Origin: Microbacterium sp. zg-B96
GTDB lineage: Bacteria; Actinomycetota; Actinomycetes; Actinomycetales; Microbacteriaceae
Reading direction: 5' to 3'
DNA: 64,000 nt
Assembly: GCF_030246865.1 (NCBI RefSeq)
Contig: NZ_CP126738.1
Coordinates: 3,100,001 to 3,164,000 of the forward strand
Translations under genes and position numbers: made by a program
In this document: positions 8,794 to 20,556 of the stretch, piece after piece
Layout: the number at the start of each line of letters is the position of its first letter
Numbering within the stretch: the stretch's first letter is position 1
The notes under the pieces: generated by a model
What the model was told of the DNA's origin: nothing
The model's database searches: none
The model's input: only the letters and a program-made list of their open reading frames with translations

Positions 8794-9717
8794 ATGAACG
8801 CCGTCGTCCAGACGCATCGGCTCACGAAACGCTACGGCCAGGTGAAGGCACTCGACGGGCTGGACCTCACCGTCGACGCCGGTCAGGTGCATGGTTTCCT
8901 CGGGCCCAACGGCGCCGGAAAGACCACCACGATCCGCATCCTGCTGGGCCTTGCGCGCAAGACCTCGGGAACGGCCTGGGTTCTCGGGGGCGACCCGTGG
9001 CGCGACTCGGTCGCCCTGAACGCCCGAATCGCCTACGTGCCGGGCGACGTCGCCATCTGGCCGAACCTCTCCGGCGGGGAATCGATCGACTTCCTCGCTC
9101 GACTGCGCGGCGCCCGTCGCCGCGATCGCGCCTACCGTGCCGTCAGGGACAGGCTGCTCGAGGCGTTCCAGCTCGACCCGCGCAAGAAGGGCCGCGCGTA
9201 CTCCAAAGGCAACCGGCAGAAGGTCGCCCTCATCGCAGCATTCGCCGTGCCTGCAGACCTGTACATCCTGGACGAGCCGACCAGCGGCTTGGATCCGCTG
9301 ATGGAGGTGGTGTTCCGCACCGAGGTGCAGCGCCTCAGGGGCGCCGGAGCCACTGTGCTGCTGTCCAGCCACATCCTCTCCGAAGTCGAGTTGCTGTGCG
9401 ACCGCGTCTCGATCATCCGTGCCGGCACCGTCGTCGAGTCGGGCACGCTCGCAGCGATGCGACACCTGACGCGCACCGAGGTGTCGTTCGAGGCCCCCAA
9501 TGCGGATGCACTCACCGTCCTCCCCGCCGCACATGACGTCACCTACGACGCCGGTCGCGCGCGGTTCACGGTGGATTCGGATGCCGTATCCGGCGTGCTG
9601 CCGCGGCTCGCGGCACTGCACGTCACCGGCCTGCGGGTCAACCCACCGTCGCTTGAAGAGCTGTTCCTTCGGCACTATGGAGACGATGCGTCCCCCACCC
9701 GCGAGCCGCCCTCATGA
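8794..9717 (+). CDS. ABC exporter ATP-binding protein (TnrB2/DrrA-like)
   Basis: 307 residues. Walker A GPNGAGKTTT, Walker B LYILDEPTSGLDPL, switch His in LLSSHILSEVE. The signature loop reads SKGNRQK, diverged from the usual LSGGQ, as in the TnrB2-like antibiotic exporter ATPases. The C-terminal domain ends with PSLEELFLRHYGDD, typical of DrrA-type drug exporters. The stop overlaps the permease ATG by four bases. Likely exports a hydrophobic compound such as a polyketide; the substrate cannot be told from sequence. Confidence 0.9.
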   Translation: MNAVVQTHRLTKRYGQVKALDGLDLTVDAGQVHGFLGPNGAGKTTTIRILLGLARKTSGTAWVLGGDPWRDSVALNARIAYVPGDVAIWPNLSGGESIDFLARLRGARRRDRAYRAVRDRLLEAFQLDPRKKGRAYSKGNRQKVALIAAFAVPADLYILDEPTSGLDPLMEVVFRTEVQRLRGAGATVLLSSHILSEVELLCDRVSIIRAGTVVESGTLAAMRHLTRTEVSFEAPNADALTVLPAAHDVTYDAGRARFTVDSDAVSGVLPRLAALHVTGLRVNPPSLEELFLRHYGDDASPTREPPS

Positions 9718-11330
9718 GCGCGCTGCTTCGCCAGCGGCTACAGCGCGACCGACTGCAGCTGCTGTTGTGGATCCTGGGCACGGCCGCACTCGCGGCATCC
9801 GCGGTCGGCGGGGCCGAGCAGTCGTACGGCACTCAGCGCGATCGCACCGAGGTACTCGCCGCCGTCATGGCCAACCCGGTCATCCTGCTGTTCCGCGGAC
9901 TCCCCTCGGGCGCTGACCGCGAGGCATTCACGCTGTTCCTGATCCTGCCGTTCCTGGCGCTCATGGCAGCGTTCATGAGCACCTTTCTCGCGGTGCGGCA
10001 CACACGGATGGAGGAGGAGTCCGCCCGCGCGGAGCTCGTAGGCGCCACACCCGCAGGCCGCATCGCGCCACTCGTAGCCACCATCGTGCACGGCACCGCG
10101 GCCGACACGGCACTCGCGCTCGTAGTCGCCGTCGTGTTCCTCGGCGCCGGCTTCCCGCCCCTCGGTGCGCTCGTCGCGGGGGCCGCTGCGGGCGCCGTCG
10201 GGCTGTCGTTCCTCGCCGTGGGGCTGGTCGCCGGCCAGCTGCTGCGCACATCGCGGGCTGCCAATTCGCTTGCCGTGTGGGTTCTCCTCCTCACGTTCCT
10301 GATCGGCGGTGTCGGCAATGCGCTCGGCACGCCCAGCGACGACCTGCAGAGCATCACCAGCTCGTGGTTGACGTGGCTTTCGCCGTTCGGCTGGGCTGAG
10401 AACACCCGCCCCTTCGCCGACGATGCGCCGTGGCCGCTGGCACTGTGCCTCATCGTGGCGGTCGCGCTCGGCGCGGCTGCCGTCGCGCTGCAGTCGGCAC
10501 GGGATGTCGGTGAGAGCCTCATCCCGCAACGGGCAGGCCGCGTCGAGGCCCGAGCACTGCTGTCCTCCTCCACGGGGCTGGTGTGGCGCCTCACGTGGAG
10601 CTCACTCGTCGGCTGGTGCATCGGTGGCCTGGTGACGGGGCTGCTGGCCACCAGCCTCGCCTCGGTCATCGATCGGGTCGGTACCCAGATCCCCGCAGTG
10701 GAGGCCGTCATGGCCGCGCTGTCGAACAACGGCAGCCTGCAACAGGGCATGGTGGTCATCTTCTTCCTGATCGTCGGCGTGCTCGCAGCATGCGCGGCCG
10801 TCCAAACGGTGTGTCGAGCCCGCCAGGAGGAGGCGCGCGGCACGGCAGAAGCTGTGCGCGCATCGCCCGTCGGCCGCGTGCGCTGGCTGGCCGACTACCT
10901 CCTCGTGGCGTTCGCCGGCGTCGTGCTCGTCGTCGCCAGCGGGGTGCTCGGCGCCGTGCTGGGTGTAGCCGGCTCCGCGACGGATCCGACCTTCCGCACC
11001 GACCTCGTGCGCGACGCGGCGGTGTCCGGCGGCGGGCAGATCGCCGCCGCCTCGGTCTACCTCGTGGTCGCCGCGCTTGTGTTCGTCCTCGCGCCGCGGT
11101 GGACGATCGGCCTGGGCTGGACGCTGGTGCTCGCGGGGGTGGTGCTGGGCCTGTTCGGCGCACTTTTCGGCCTGCCCGACTGGGTGGTGAGCATCTCGCC
11201 GATCGCCGACGTGCCTGCCGTCAGCGGCGACACGATCGACGTCAAGGGGCTGTGGTGGCTCATCCTTGCATCGGTCGCCGGGGCGGCGGCATCGCTCACG
11301 CTCATGAAGCGACGGGAGCTCGCCGCATGA
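9714..11330 (+). CDS. ABC exporter permease (tetronasin-resistance TnrB3-like, COG3559)
   Basis: 538 residues with about twelve membrane helices in two similar halves; each half has the conserved cytoplasmic segment (HTRMEEESARAELVGATPAGR and CRARQEEARGTAEAVRASPVGR). This is the exporter of polyketide antibiotics family. It starts with ATGA overlapping the ATPase stop, so the two form one transporter. It converges on the NUDIX gene with 31 bases between. Confidence 0.9.
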   Translation: MSALLRQRLQRDRLQLLLWILGTAALAASAVGGAEQSYGTQRDRTEVLAAVMANPVILLFRGLPSGADREAFTLFLILPFLALMAAFMSTFLAVRHTRMEEESARAELVGATPAGRIAPLVATIVHGTAADTALALVVAVVFLGAGFPPLGALVAGAAAGAVGLSFLAVGLVAGQLLRTSRAANSLAVWVLLLTFLIGGVGNALGTPSDDLQSITSSWLTWLSPFGWAENTRPFADDAPWPLALCLIVAVALGAAAVALQSARDVGESLIPQRAGRVEARALLSSSTGLVWRLTWSSLVGWCIGGLVTGLLATSLASVIDRVGTQIPAVEAVMAALSNNGSLQQGMVVIFFLIVGVLAACAAVQTVCRARQEEARGTAEAVRASPVGRVRWLADYLLVAFAGVVLVVASGVLGAVLGVAGSATDPTFRTDLVRDAAVSGGGQIAAASVYLVVAALVFVLAPRWTIGLGWTLVLAGVVLGLFGALFGLPDWVVSISPIADVPAVSGDTIDVKGLWWLILASVAGAAASLTLMKRRELAA

Positions 11331-11361
11331 CGGCGAGATCGACGGGGACGCACGGTCGGCG

Positions 11362-11841
11362 CTACGCCCCCGCGTCGGCGAGGCGCTCCGCCAGCGCTTC
11401 GAGCGCGGGGCGCTGACCCTTCACGAGCCGCTGGGCCGCGGCATCCATCGCCACCCATTCCGCGCGATCCACCTCGGGGAAGCGGGCGGTCTTGCCCGAC
11501 CGCGGGGGCCATTCCATCTCGAACTCGCCGAAGACGAAGTCGGATGCCGCAAACGCGCCGCCATCCGCGACGAACACCGTCACGCGTTTTCCCGACGAGT
11601 ACGGATACGTGCCGAGTTCGGCATACGGCCCCTCCGGCGGGTCGACCCCCAGCTCCTCACGGAACTCGCGCGTCGCGGCATCCAGCGCCGATTCGGCGTC
11701 GGGGTCGTACTCACCCTTGGGGATCGACCACGCACCGGCCTCCTTGCTCGCCCAGAACGGACCGCCCATGTGGGCGATCAGCACTTCGGGCCCGGCGCCG
11801 GAGAGCCGGTAGAGCAGGAGGCCGGCGCTGTGGATGCTCAT
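11362..11841 (-). CDS. NUDIX hydrolase
   Basis: 159 residues of the COG4119 type, starting MSIHSAGLLLYR and containing GPFWASKEAGAWSIPKGEY. The Nudix helix reads AESALDAATREFREELGVD, keeping E-x7-REFREELG, but has one residue more between the first Gly and Glu than the textbook Nudix box. Probably a nucleoside-diphosphate-derivative pyrophosphatase; substrate unknown. The ATG overlaps the stop of the aldo/keto reductase by one base (TGATG), so both are translated from one mRNA. Confidence 0.9.
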   Translation of the reverse strand: MSIHSAGLLLYRLSGAGPEVLIAHMGGPFWASKEAGAWSIPKGEYDPDAESALDAATREFREELGVDPPEGPYAELGTYPYSSGKRVTVFVADGGAFAASDFVFGEFEMEWPPRSGKTARFPEVDRAEWVAMDAAAQRLVKGQRPALEALAERLADAGA

Positions 11842-12854
11842 CAGGTCAGGCGAGTCTTCGGCGACACCTCGTAGGTGTCCGCGGGGTCCGTCTCGGCCAC
11901 ACCGGCGAGGGCGTCGTCGATCGCCGTCATCGTGTCGGCGTCGAGGGTGACGCCCGAGGCCTTGACGGAGTCCTCGAGCTGCTCGGGGCGCGATGCTCCC
12001 ACCAGCGCAGCGGCGACGTTCGGGTTCTGCAGCACCCACGCGATCGCCAGCTGCGGCATGGTGAGGCCCGCCTGCTCGGCGACCGGCTTGAGCTTCTGCA
12101 CGGCGGTCAGCACGTCGTCGTCGAGGAAGCGCTTGACGAAGCTCGCGCCGCTCTTCTCATCGGTCGCCCGCGAGCCCTGCGGCACCGGCTGACCCGGCAG
12201 GTACTTGCCGCTGAGCACACCCTGAGCCATCGGCGACCACACGATCTGCGAGATGCCCAGTTCCTGGGAGGTCGGCACGACCTTGCCCTCGATCACGCGC
12301 CACAGCGCGGAGTACTGCGGCTGGTTCGACACCAGCTGCACGCCCAGGTCCTGGGCCAGCGCGTGGCCCTCCCGCAACTGCTCGGCCGTCCACTCCGAGA
12401 CGCCGATGTACAGCGCCTTGCCCTGCCGCACGATGTCGGCGAAGGCCTGCATCGTCTCTTCCAGCGGAGTCTCGTAGTCGTAGCGGTGGGCCTGGTAGAG
12501 GTCGACGTAGTCGACGCCCAGGCGTCGCAGCGAACCGTGGATGCCGTCGAAGATGTGCTTGCGGCTGAGCCCGTGGTCGTTGGGACCCTTGCGGCCGATC
12601 GGGAAGTAGACCTTCGTGAAGATCTCGAGGCTCTCGCGCGACTGCCCCTTCAGCGCTTCCCCGAGCACCACTTCGGCTGCGGTGTTGGCGTAGGTGTCGG
12701 CGGTGTCGAACGACGTGATCCCGAGATCGAGCGCCTTGTGCACCGTGGCGATGGCGGCGTCGTTCTCGACCTGCGACGCGTGGGTGACCCAGTTGCCGTA
12801 GGTGATTTCCGAGACCTTGAACCCACTGTTGCCGAGATAGCGATAGTTGACCAT
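11841..12854 (-). CDS. Aldo/keto reductase
   Basis: 337 residues, most like the potassium-channel-beta/YghZ branch of the AKR family (MVNYRYLGNSGFKVSEITYGNW). The catalytic tetrad is visible: Asp in FDTADTYAN with Tyr, Lys in FTKVYFP, His in YQAHRYD. The NADPH-binding C-terminus has WSPMAQGVLSGKY and VGASRPEQL. Probably reduces aldehydes or ketones in the cytoplasm. Confidence 0.93.
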   Translation of the reverse strand: MVNYRYLGNSGFKVSEITYGNWVTHASQVENDAAIATVHKALDLGITSFDTADTYANTAAEVVLGEALKGQSRESLEIFTKVYFPIGRKGPNDHGLSRKHIFDGIHGSLRRLGVDYVDLYQAHRYDYETPLEETMQAFADIVRQGKALYIGVSEWTAEQLREGHALAQDLGVQLVSNQPQYSALWRVIEGKVVPTSQELGISQIVWSPMAQGVLSGKYLPGQPVPQGSRATDEKSGASFVKRFLDDDVLTAVQKLKPVAEQAGLTMPQLAIAWVLQNPNVAAALVGASRPEQLEDSVKASGVTLDADTMTAIDDALAGVAETDPADTYEVSPKTRLT

Positions 12855-12860
12855 CAGAGA

Positions 12861-12866
12861 ACGCTA
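12861..12866 (-). promoter_or_regulatory. -10 box, leaderless start of aldo/keto reductase
   Basis: TAGCGT, six bases, then the ATG at 12854. Confidence 0.55.
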
Positions 12867-12922
12867 CCCCCCGACGAGGCAGGCCTGTGCGGGAGTAGAC
12901 AGCCCGCAGCCGGCGGTGTACG

Positions 12923-14167
12923 TCAGACCTCGACGGGGACGTCCTCGGCGGCGCGCTCGTCGTCTTCGGTGGCCACCAGCTGCCCGCAGGCACCGTCGAT
13001 CTCCTTGCCGCGGGTGTCGCGGAGGGTCGTCGGCACGCCGGCGTCGTTGAGCCGGCGCACGAACTCGTCCTGCACGTCCTTGTCGGACGAGGTCCAGATC
13101 GAGCCGGGGGTCGGGTTCAGCGGGATGGGGTTGACGTGCACCCAGCCACGGCCGCGCGCGTTGAGCTTCTCGGCGAGCAGGTCCGCGCGCCAGGCGTGGT
13201 CGTTCATGTCCTTGATGAGGGCGTACTCGATCGACACGCGGCGGCCGGTCTTGTCGAAGTAGTTGCGGGCGGCGTCGAGGGCCTCGTCGACCTTCCAGCG
13301 GGAGTTCACCGGGATGAGCTCGTCGCGCAGCAGATCGTCGGGGGCGTGCAGCGACAGCGCGAACGTGACCGGGATGTCCTCCTCGGCGAGCTTGCGGATC
13401 GCCGGCACGAGACCGACCGTCGAGACGGTGATGCCGCGGGCGCTCATTCCGATGCCGTGCTTCTTGTCGACCATTGTGCGCACGGCCTGCATGACGCGGT
13501 TGTAGTTGGCCAGGGGCTCACCCATGCCCATGAAGACGATGTTGGTGACGCGCTCACCCTCGTGGCCCACCTTGCGGGGATCACCCAGGCCGCCCTCGGC
13601 GATGAGGCGGTTCGCTCGTACGATCTGGTCGACGATCTCGGCGGCCGACATGTTGCGGGTCAGACCCGCCTGGCCGGTGGCGCAGAACGGGCAGTTCATG
13701 CCGCAGCCGGCCTGGCTCGACACGCACAGGGTGATGCGGCCGGGGTATCGCATGAGGACGGACTCGACCAAGGCGCCGTCGTGCAGCTTCCACAGGAACT
13801 TGATCGTGTCGCCCTTGTCCGTCTCGAGGCGACGCACCTCGGTCAGCAGCGGCGGCAGCATGCCGTGTACGAACTCCTCGCGGCCGGCGGCCGGAAGGTC
13901 CGTCATCTGTGCGGGGTCGGCGGTGAAGTGCGTGAAGTAGTGCTTCTCCAGCTGGGCGGCGCGGAAGCCCGGCATCCCGAGCTCCTTGACCTTCTCGACG
14001 CGCTGTTCGGGCGTGAGGTCGGCCAGGTGCACCGGCGGTTTGCCGCGCTTCGGGCTGGCGAACTGCAGCAGCGGCCTGCCTTCGGCGTCCTTCTGCTGCG
14101 ACCATCCCTCGGTCGTCGGACGCACCTGCCGCGGTTTGGTGGCGCGCACGGGGGAAGAGTCGGTCAT
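12923..14167 (-). CDS. rlmN: 23S rRNA (adenine2503-C2)/tRNA (adenine37-C2) methyltransferase
   Basis: Radical-SAM RNA methylase, 414 residues. CxxxCxxC cluster motif in [15 protein letters not shown], then [23 protein letters not shown] and [12 protein letters not shown]. The C-terminal catalytic cysteine is in IDGACGQL. The ATG at 14167 directly follows GGAGGG with no spacer, which is wrong for a ribosome site. TACCCT six bases upstream explains it better as a leaderless start. Confidence 0.96.
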   Translation of the reverse strand: MTDSSPVRATKPRQVRPTTEGWSQQKDAEGRPLLQFASPKRGKPPVHLADLTPEQRVEKVKELGMPGFRAAQLEKHYFTHFTADPAQMTDLPAAGREEFVHGMLPPLLTEVRRLETDKGDTIKFLWKLHDGALVESVLMRYPGRITLCVSSQAGCGMNCPFCATGQAGLTRNMSAAEIVDQIVRANRLIAEGGLGDPRKVGHEGERVTNIVFMGMGEPLANYNRVMQAVRTMVDKKHGIGMSARGITVSTVGLVPAIRKLAEEDIPVTFALSLHAPDDLLRDELIPVNSRWKVDEALDAARNYFDKTGRRVSIEYALIKDMNDHAWRADLLAEKLNARGRGWVHVNPIPLNPTPGSIWTSSDKDVQDEFVRRLNDAGVPTTLRDTRGKEIDGACGQLVATEDDERAAEDVPVEV

Positions 14168-14173
14168 CCCTCC

Positions 14174-14179
14174 AGGGTA
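14174..14179 (-). promoter_or_regulatory. rlmN: -10 box, leaderless start of rlmN
   Basis: TACCCT, six bases (GGAGGG), then ATG at 14167. Confidence 0.6.
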
Positions 14180-14223
14180 CGCGTGCCATCTGGACGGATG
14201 CTCGATCCGCGGTTCGGCGGCGT

Positions 14224-14229
14224 TAGCGT
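14224..14229 (+). promoter_or_regulatory. -10 box, leaderless start of GNAT gene
   Basis: TAGCGT, six bases, then GTG at 14236. It is divergent from the rlmN promoter 45 bases away. Confidence 0.6.
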
Positions 14230-14235
14230 GGAGGG

Positions 14236-14709
14236 GTGAGTGACGACGGAATCGAGATCCGCGACATCCGCCCCGAGGATGCCGGTGAGGTGCTGACCCT
14301 GCAACGGGCGGCATTCGTGCAGGAAGCGATCATCTACGGCGCCCCCGACATGCCCCCGCTGACCCAGACGCTCGACGAGTTGACCGCAGAGCTCGCGACC
14401 AACCTCGGCTGCGTCGCCCTGGCCGGTACGCGCATCGTCGGCGCGGTGCGCGCGCGGCGCGATGGTGACCTGCTGCTGATCGGCAGGCTCGCGATCGCCC
14501 CGGACCAGCAGGGCAGCGGCATCGGCACGAAGCTGCTCGCGGCGGTCGAGGAGCGCGGCCGACAGGTCGGCGCGACGACGGCGGAGTTGTTCACCGGGTC
14601 GCTCAGTGAGGCGAATCTGCGCCTGTACGAGCGCGAGGGCTACCGCGAGTCCGAGCGCGTACCGGGCGAGGGCTCCGAGCAGGTCTTCCTGCGCAAGCCG
14701 CTGGCCTGA
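14236..14709 (+). CDS. GNAT family N-acetyltransferase
   Basis: 157 residues covering a single GNAT fold: [36 protein letters not shown], the acetyl-CoA loop [11 protein letters not shown] and the C-terminal [24 protein letters not shown] start supported by the upstream -10 box. The acceptor substrate is unknown. Confidence 0.9.
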   Translation: MSDDGIEIRDIRPEDAGEVLTLQRAAFVQEAIIYGAPDMPPLTQTLDELTAELATNLGCVALAGTRIVGAVRARRDGDLLLIGRLAIAPDQQGSGIGTKLLAAVEERGRQVGATTAELFTGSLSEANLRLYEREGYRESERVPGEGSEQVFLRKPLA

Positions 14710-14721
14710 CCCCCACCCGGC

Positions 14722-15072
14722 TCAGCCCGCGGGGGCGCCCAGGTACAGCGGGTTGCCGTCGACATCGCGCACCTGCGCGACCCGCTCGTCCCACGGCATG
14801 TCCGCCGGCACCTCCACCGACGTACCGCCGGCAGCAAGCGCCGCCCGATACGCCGCGTCCACGTCGTCGACATAGAGCCAGAGCGCCACGCGATCGGATG
14901 CCACCACCTGCGGCTCCAGGCCGACAGCCAGCGCGCCGGCGCCGACCGCGAGCGAGACGTACACGTCCTCGAAGCGGTAGGTCACGGTGGCCCCGAACGC
15001 CCGCTCGTAGAACGTCACCAGCGATGCCAGGTCGGCGGTGCGCAGGATCGGAAACAGGCTCCTCACCGTCAT
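14722..15072 (-). CDS. VOC-superfamily (glyoxalase/bleomycin-resistance-like) protein
   Basis: 116 residues forming two beta-alpha-beta-beta-beta repeats: LFPILRTADLASLVTFYERAFGA and LWLYVDDVDAAYRAALAAGG, ending VRDVDGNPLYLG with the usual DPDGN-like turn. Proteins of this size bind small metabolites or hydrophobic drugs as dimers. No specific substrate can be assigned. Confidence 0.88.
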   Translation of the reverse strand: MTVRSLFPILRTADLASLVTFYERAFGATVTYRFEDVYVSLAVGAGALAVGLEPQVVASDRVALWLYVDDVDAAYRAALAAGGTSVEVPADMPWDERVAQVRDVDGNPLYLGAPAG

Positions 15073-15078
15073 GGCGAC

Positions 15079-15084
15079 ACGCTA
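15079..15084 (-). promoter_or_regulatory. -10 box, leaderless start of VOC gene
   Basis: TAGCGT, six bases, then the ATG at 15072. Confidence 0.6.
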
Positions 15085-15133
15085 CGCCCGCGGGTCATCG
15101 CGGCACACTCGGGTGCCGCAAAATCCCCCCGTC

Positions 15134-15139
15134 TAGAAT
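15134..15139 (+). promoter_or_regulatory. -10 box, leaderless start of antiterminator gene
   Basis: TAGAAT, six bases, then the ATG at 15146. It is the closest to a consensus -10 in the set. Confidence 0.6.
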
Positions 15140-15145
15140 CTGGCC

Positions 15146-16048
15146 ATGAGCACCGAACCGAAGCCGATCGCGGCGAAAGCCGTCGTCGCGCACAAGGTGC
15201 TCAACAACAACGTGGTCATCACGGTGGATGCCGCCGGCACCGAGCGGGTCCTCATGGGTCGCGGCCTGGGTTTCCAGGTGAAGCCCGAGGACATCATCGA
15301 CCCGGCCAAGGTTGAGAAGACCTTCGTGCTCGACGGCGGAGCCGACGGAGAACGCGAGCGCCAGATCCTCTCCGACGTGCCGTATCCCGTGATCGAGGCG
15401 GTCACCCGCGCCGTCGACGAGGCGGAGCGGTCGCTCGGTCACCACCTCGGCCGGCACCTCACCGTGGCTGTGATCGACCACATCCAATTCGTGCTGGAGC
15501 GGCTGGCTCAGGGGATCCGCATCCCCACGACCTCCATGCCGGAGCTGCGGGTGCTGCATCCGCAGGAGTTCGCCGCCGCCACCCGCATGGCCGCTTCGAT
15601 CAGCGCGGCGCTGGAGACCCGTCTCCCCGACGAGGAGGCCGTGTTCCTCACGATGCACCTGCTCAACGCGACCCGCGATGAGCCCAACGGCACCGCAGCG
15701 CTGCTGTTCCGCCGCGTGCAGCACGTCGTGGCGACGGTGGAGGCGGGGCTCGGCGTCGACCTGAACGTCGAGAGCCCTGACTACGCGCGGTTCATCCTGC
15801 ACGTGCAGTTCCTGCTGCAGCGGCTGGTCTCCCGGTCGATGCTGCGGGGCAGCGACACGTCGTTCTTCGAGTTCGCCAAGCACAGCTATCCCCGCTCGTT
15901 CGCGATCGCGGAGCGGGTCAAGGGGTACGTCCGCGAGGCGACCGGGTCGGAGCTGACCGACGAGGAACTGCTGTACGTGATCGTGCACGTCGAGCGTCTC
16001 GCCCAGCACGTCTCGCCTGGACCCACCCAGACACCCGTGCTACCGTAA
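15146..16048 (+). CDS. licT: BglG/LicT-family transcriptional antiterminator
   Basis: 300 residues. An N-terminal RNA-binding CAT domain (KVLNNNVVITVDAAGTERVLMGRGLGFQ) is followed by two PTS-regulation domains with the expected His sites (VIDHIQFVLERL and MHLLNAT in PRD1; FILHVQFLLQRL and VIVHVERLAQH in PRD2). When the beta-glucoside transporter is active, proteins of this kind bind a RAT hairpin and stop a terminator forming. Both elements are present immediately downstream, before the PTS gene. Confidence 0.95.
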   Translation: MSTEPKPIAAKAVVAHKVLNNNVVITVDAAGTERVLMGRGLGFQVKPEDIIDPAKVEKTFVLDGGADGERERQILSDVPYPVIEAVTRAVDEAERSLGHHLGRHLTVAVIDHIQFVLERLAQGIRIPTTSMPELRVLHPQEFAAATRMAASISAALETRLPDEEAVFLTMHLLNATRDEPNGTAALLFRRVQHVVATVEAGLGVDLNVESPDYARFILHVQFLLQRLVSRSMLRGSDTSFFEFAKHSYPRSFAIAERVKGYVREATGSELTDEELLYVIVHVERLAQHVSPGPTQTPVLP

Positions 16049-16083
16049 GCGACGCAGGGCGGTGACGCCCTGTGGACGTCTTC

Positions 16084-16112
16084 GGATTGTTACCGCGTCA
16101 GCGGGCAAAACC
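16084..16112 (+). promoter_or_regulatory. RAT antiterminator RNA element (LicT/BglG binding site)
   Basis: The leader contains GGATTGTTACCG at the 5' end and GGGCAAAACC at the 3' end, matching the known RAT consensus (GGATTGTTAC...GGCAAAACC). Its last bases are also the 5' arm of the terminator, so the two structures exclude each other. Confidence 0.9.
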
Positions 16113-16159
16113 TGAGCTCACATCGCCGGAATCGGCGGTGAACGAGTTCAGGTTTTTTT
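16107..16159 (+). terminator. Intrinsic terminator controlled by the antiterminator
   Basis: Arm AAAACCTGA (16107-16115) pairs with TCAGGTTTT (16148-16156), with an inner hairpin CGCCG-GAAT-CGGCG, followed by a run of seven T. It is the only classical U-tract terminator I could find in this window. Confidence 0.9.
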
Positions 16160-16234
16160 GTTGCCCGGAAACACCCCGTCGACCTCCCCGAGTAATGGAT
16201 GCCGCAGAGCTGCGGCAGAAGGAGAGCCGGTCCG

Positions 16235-19581
<3,347 letters not shown>

Positions 19582-19603
19582 CCCACTGACCCGCTGTCTC
19601 GAA

Positions 19604-19640
19604 TCGTGTCCAGGGTGCCCATGAGGCATCCTGGACACGA
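19604..19640 (+). terminator. 16-bp stem hairpin after bglA
   Basis: Arms 19604-19619 and 19625-19640 pair over 16 positions (one G-U) around a CATGA loop. There is no U tract. Its position directly after the bglA stop and before the phosphatase start suggests a U-less terminator or mRNA end-protecting hairpin. Confidence 0.6.
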
Positions 19641-19659
19641 CCGTCTGGAGAATCACCAC

Positions 19660-20505
19660 GTGACCGCCCCCCGCATTGCCTTCCTCGACGTCGACGGCAC
19701 CATCCTCGATCACGGCAGGACCATCGCCGCGTCGACCGTCGAAGCCGTGCGCGCCGCCCGCGCCGCCGGCTGCCTCGTCTACCTCAGCACCGGCCGCTCC
19801 GCCGGTGACATCCACCCCGACGTCCGCGCCATCGGCTTCGACGGCGCCATCACCAACGGCGGCGCGTATGCCACCAGCGGGGAGGAGACCATCGTCGCCG
19901 ACGCCATGCCGCGTGACGCCGTGGAACGCCTGATGGCGTACTTCGAGCGCCGCGGCATCCCGTATTTCCTGCAGACGGATGCCGCCGTCTATGCGTCCCC
20001 GGAGGTGCAGGCGGCCACGGCGGACCTGATGAACCGCTGGCTGGGCGTGCACGCCGAGGCCGACGAGCCGCAGACCGCCCCGCAGGGCGCACCGCGGTTC
20101 CGCGACCTGGCGGAGATCGACCTGGACCACGTGGCGAAGGCGGTGTTCCTCGGCGAGGCCACCGACACCGTCGCCCACGCGCAGGCCGAGCTGGGCGACC
20201 GCTTCCACGTCGTCCCCGGCAGCATGCCGCTGCCCGGCGGTTCCAACGGCGAGATCGGCATGCGCGGCACGACGAAGGGATCGGCGATCCTCAAGGTGCT
20301 CGACCACCTGGGGATCGACCCGAGCGCGTCGATCGGCATCGGCGACAGCTGGAACGATGTCGAGATGTTCGAGGTGTGCGGGGTGGGGATCGCGATGGGC
20401 AACGCCGAGCCCGAGCTGAAGGAACGCGCCGACGAGGTGACCACGAGCGTCCGCGAGGACGGCGTGTGGAACGCGTTCGTCCGGCACGGTCTCGTCGCCG
20501 GCTGA
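19660..20505 (+). CDS. HAD-superfamily Cof-type sugar phosphatase
   Basis: 281 residues. HAD motif I FLDVDGTILD, motif II YLSTGRS, motif IV GDSWNDVEMFEVCG, with a C2 cap. Such enzymes dephosphorylate sugar phosphates or related metabolites. The GTG at 19660 is preceded by GGAG; longer readings would start inside the upstream hairpin and are unlikely. Placement at the end of the beta-glucoside cluster suggests it clears excess sugar phosphate (inference). Confidence 0.88.
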   Translation: MTAPRIAFLDVDGTILDHGRTIAASTVEAVRAARAAGCLVYLSTGRSAGDIHPDVRAIGFDGAITNGGAYATSGEETIVADAMPRDAVERLMAYFERRGIPYFLQTDAAVYASPEVQAATADLMNRWLGVHAEADEPQTAPQGAPRFRDLAEIDLDHVAKAVFLGEATDTVAHAQAELGDRFHVVPGSMPLPGGSNGEIGMRGTTKGSAILKVLDHLGIDPSASIGIGDSWNDVEMFEVCGVGIAMGNAEPELKERADEVTTSVREDGVWNAFVRHGLVAG

Positions 20506-20556
20506 CCCCGCGCGTTACGGCCGCTCCCTGCAGGCGAGCCGGGGACGGGGCCCGGG

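Noticed and set aside
11544..13262. A 572-codon + strand frame
   Set aside because: Antisense to NUDIX, aldo/keto reductase and rlmN, with composition of a shadow frame.
14168..14173. GGAGGG as ribosome site of rlmN
   Set aside because: It touches the ATG with no spacer; the same sequence lies between TACCCT and ATG and is better explained by a leaderless start.
20506..20556. Terminator between the HAD and SDR genes
   Set aside because: Only a 7-bp CTGACCC/GGGTCAG pairing with a long loop, partly made by the two stop codons; too weak to call.
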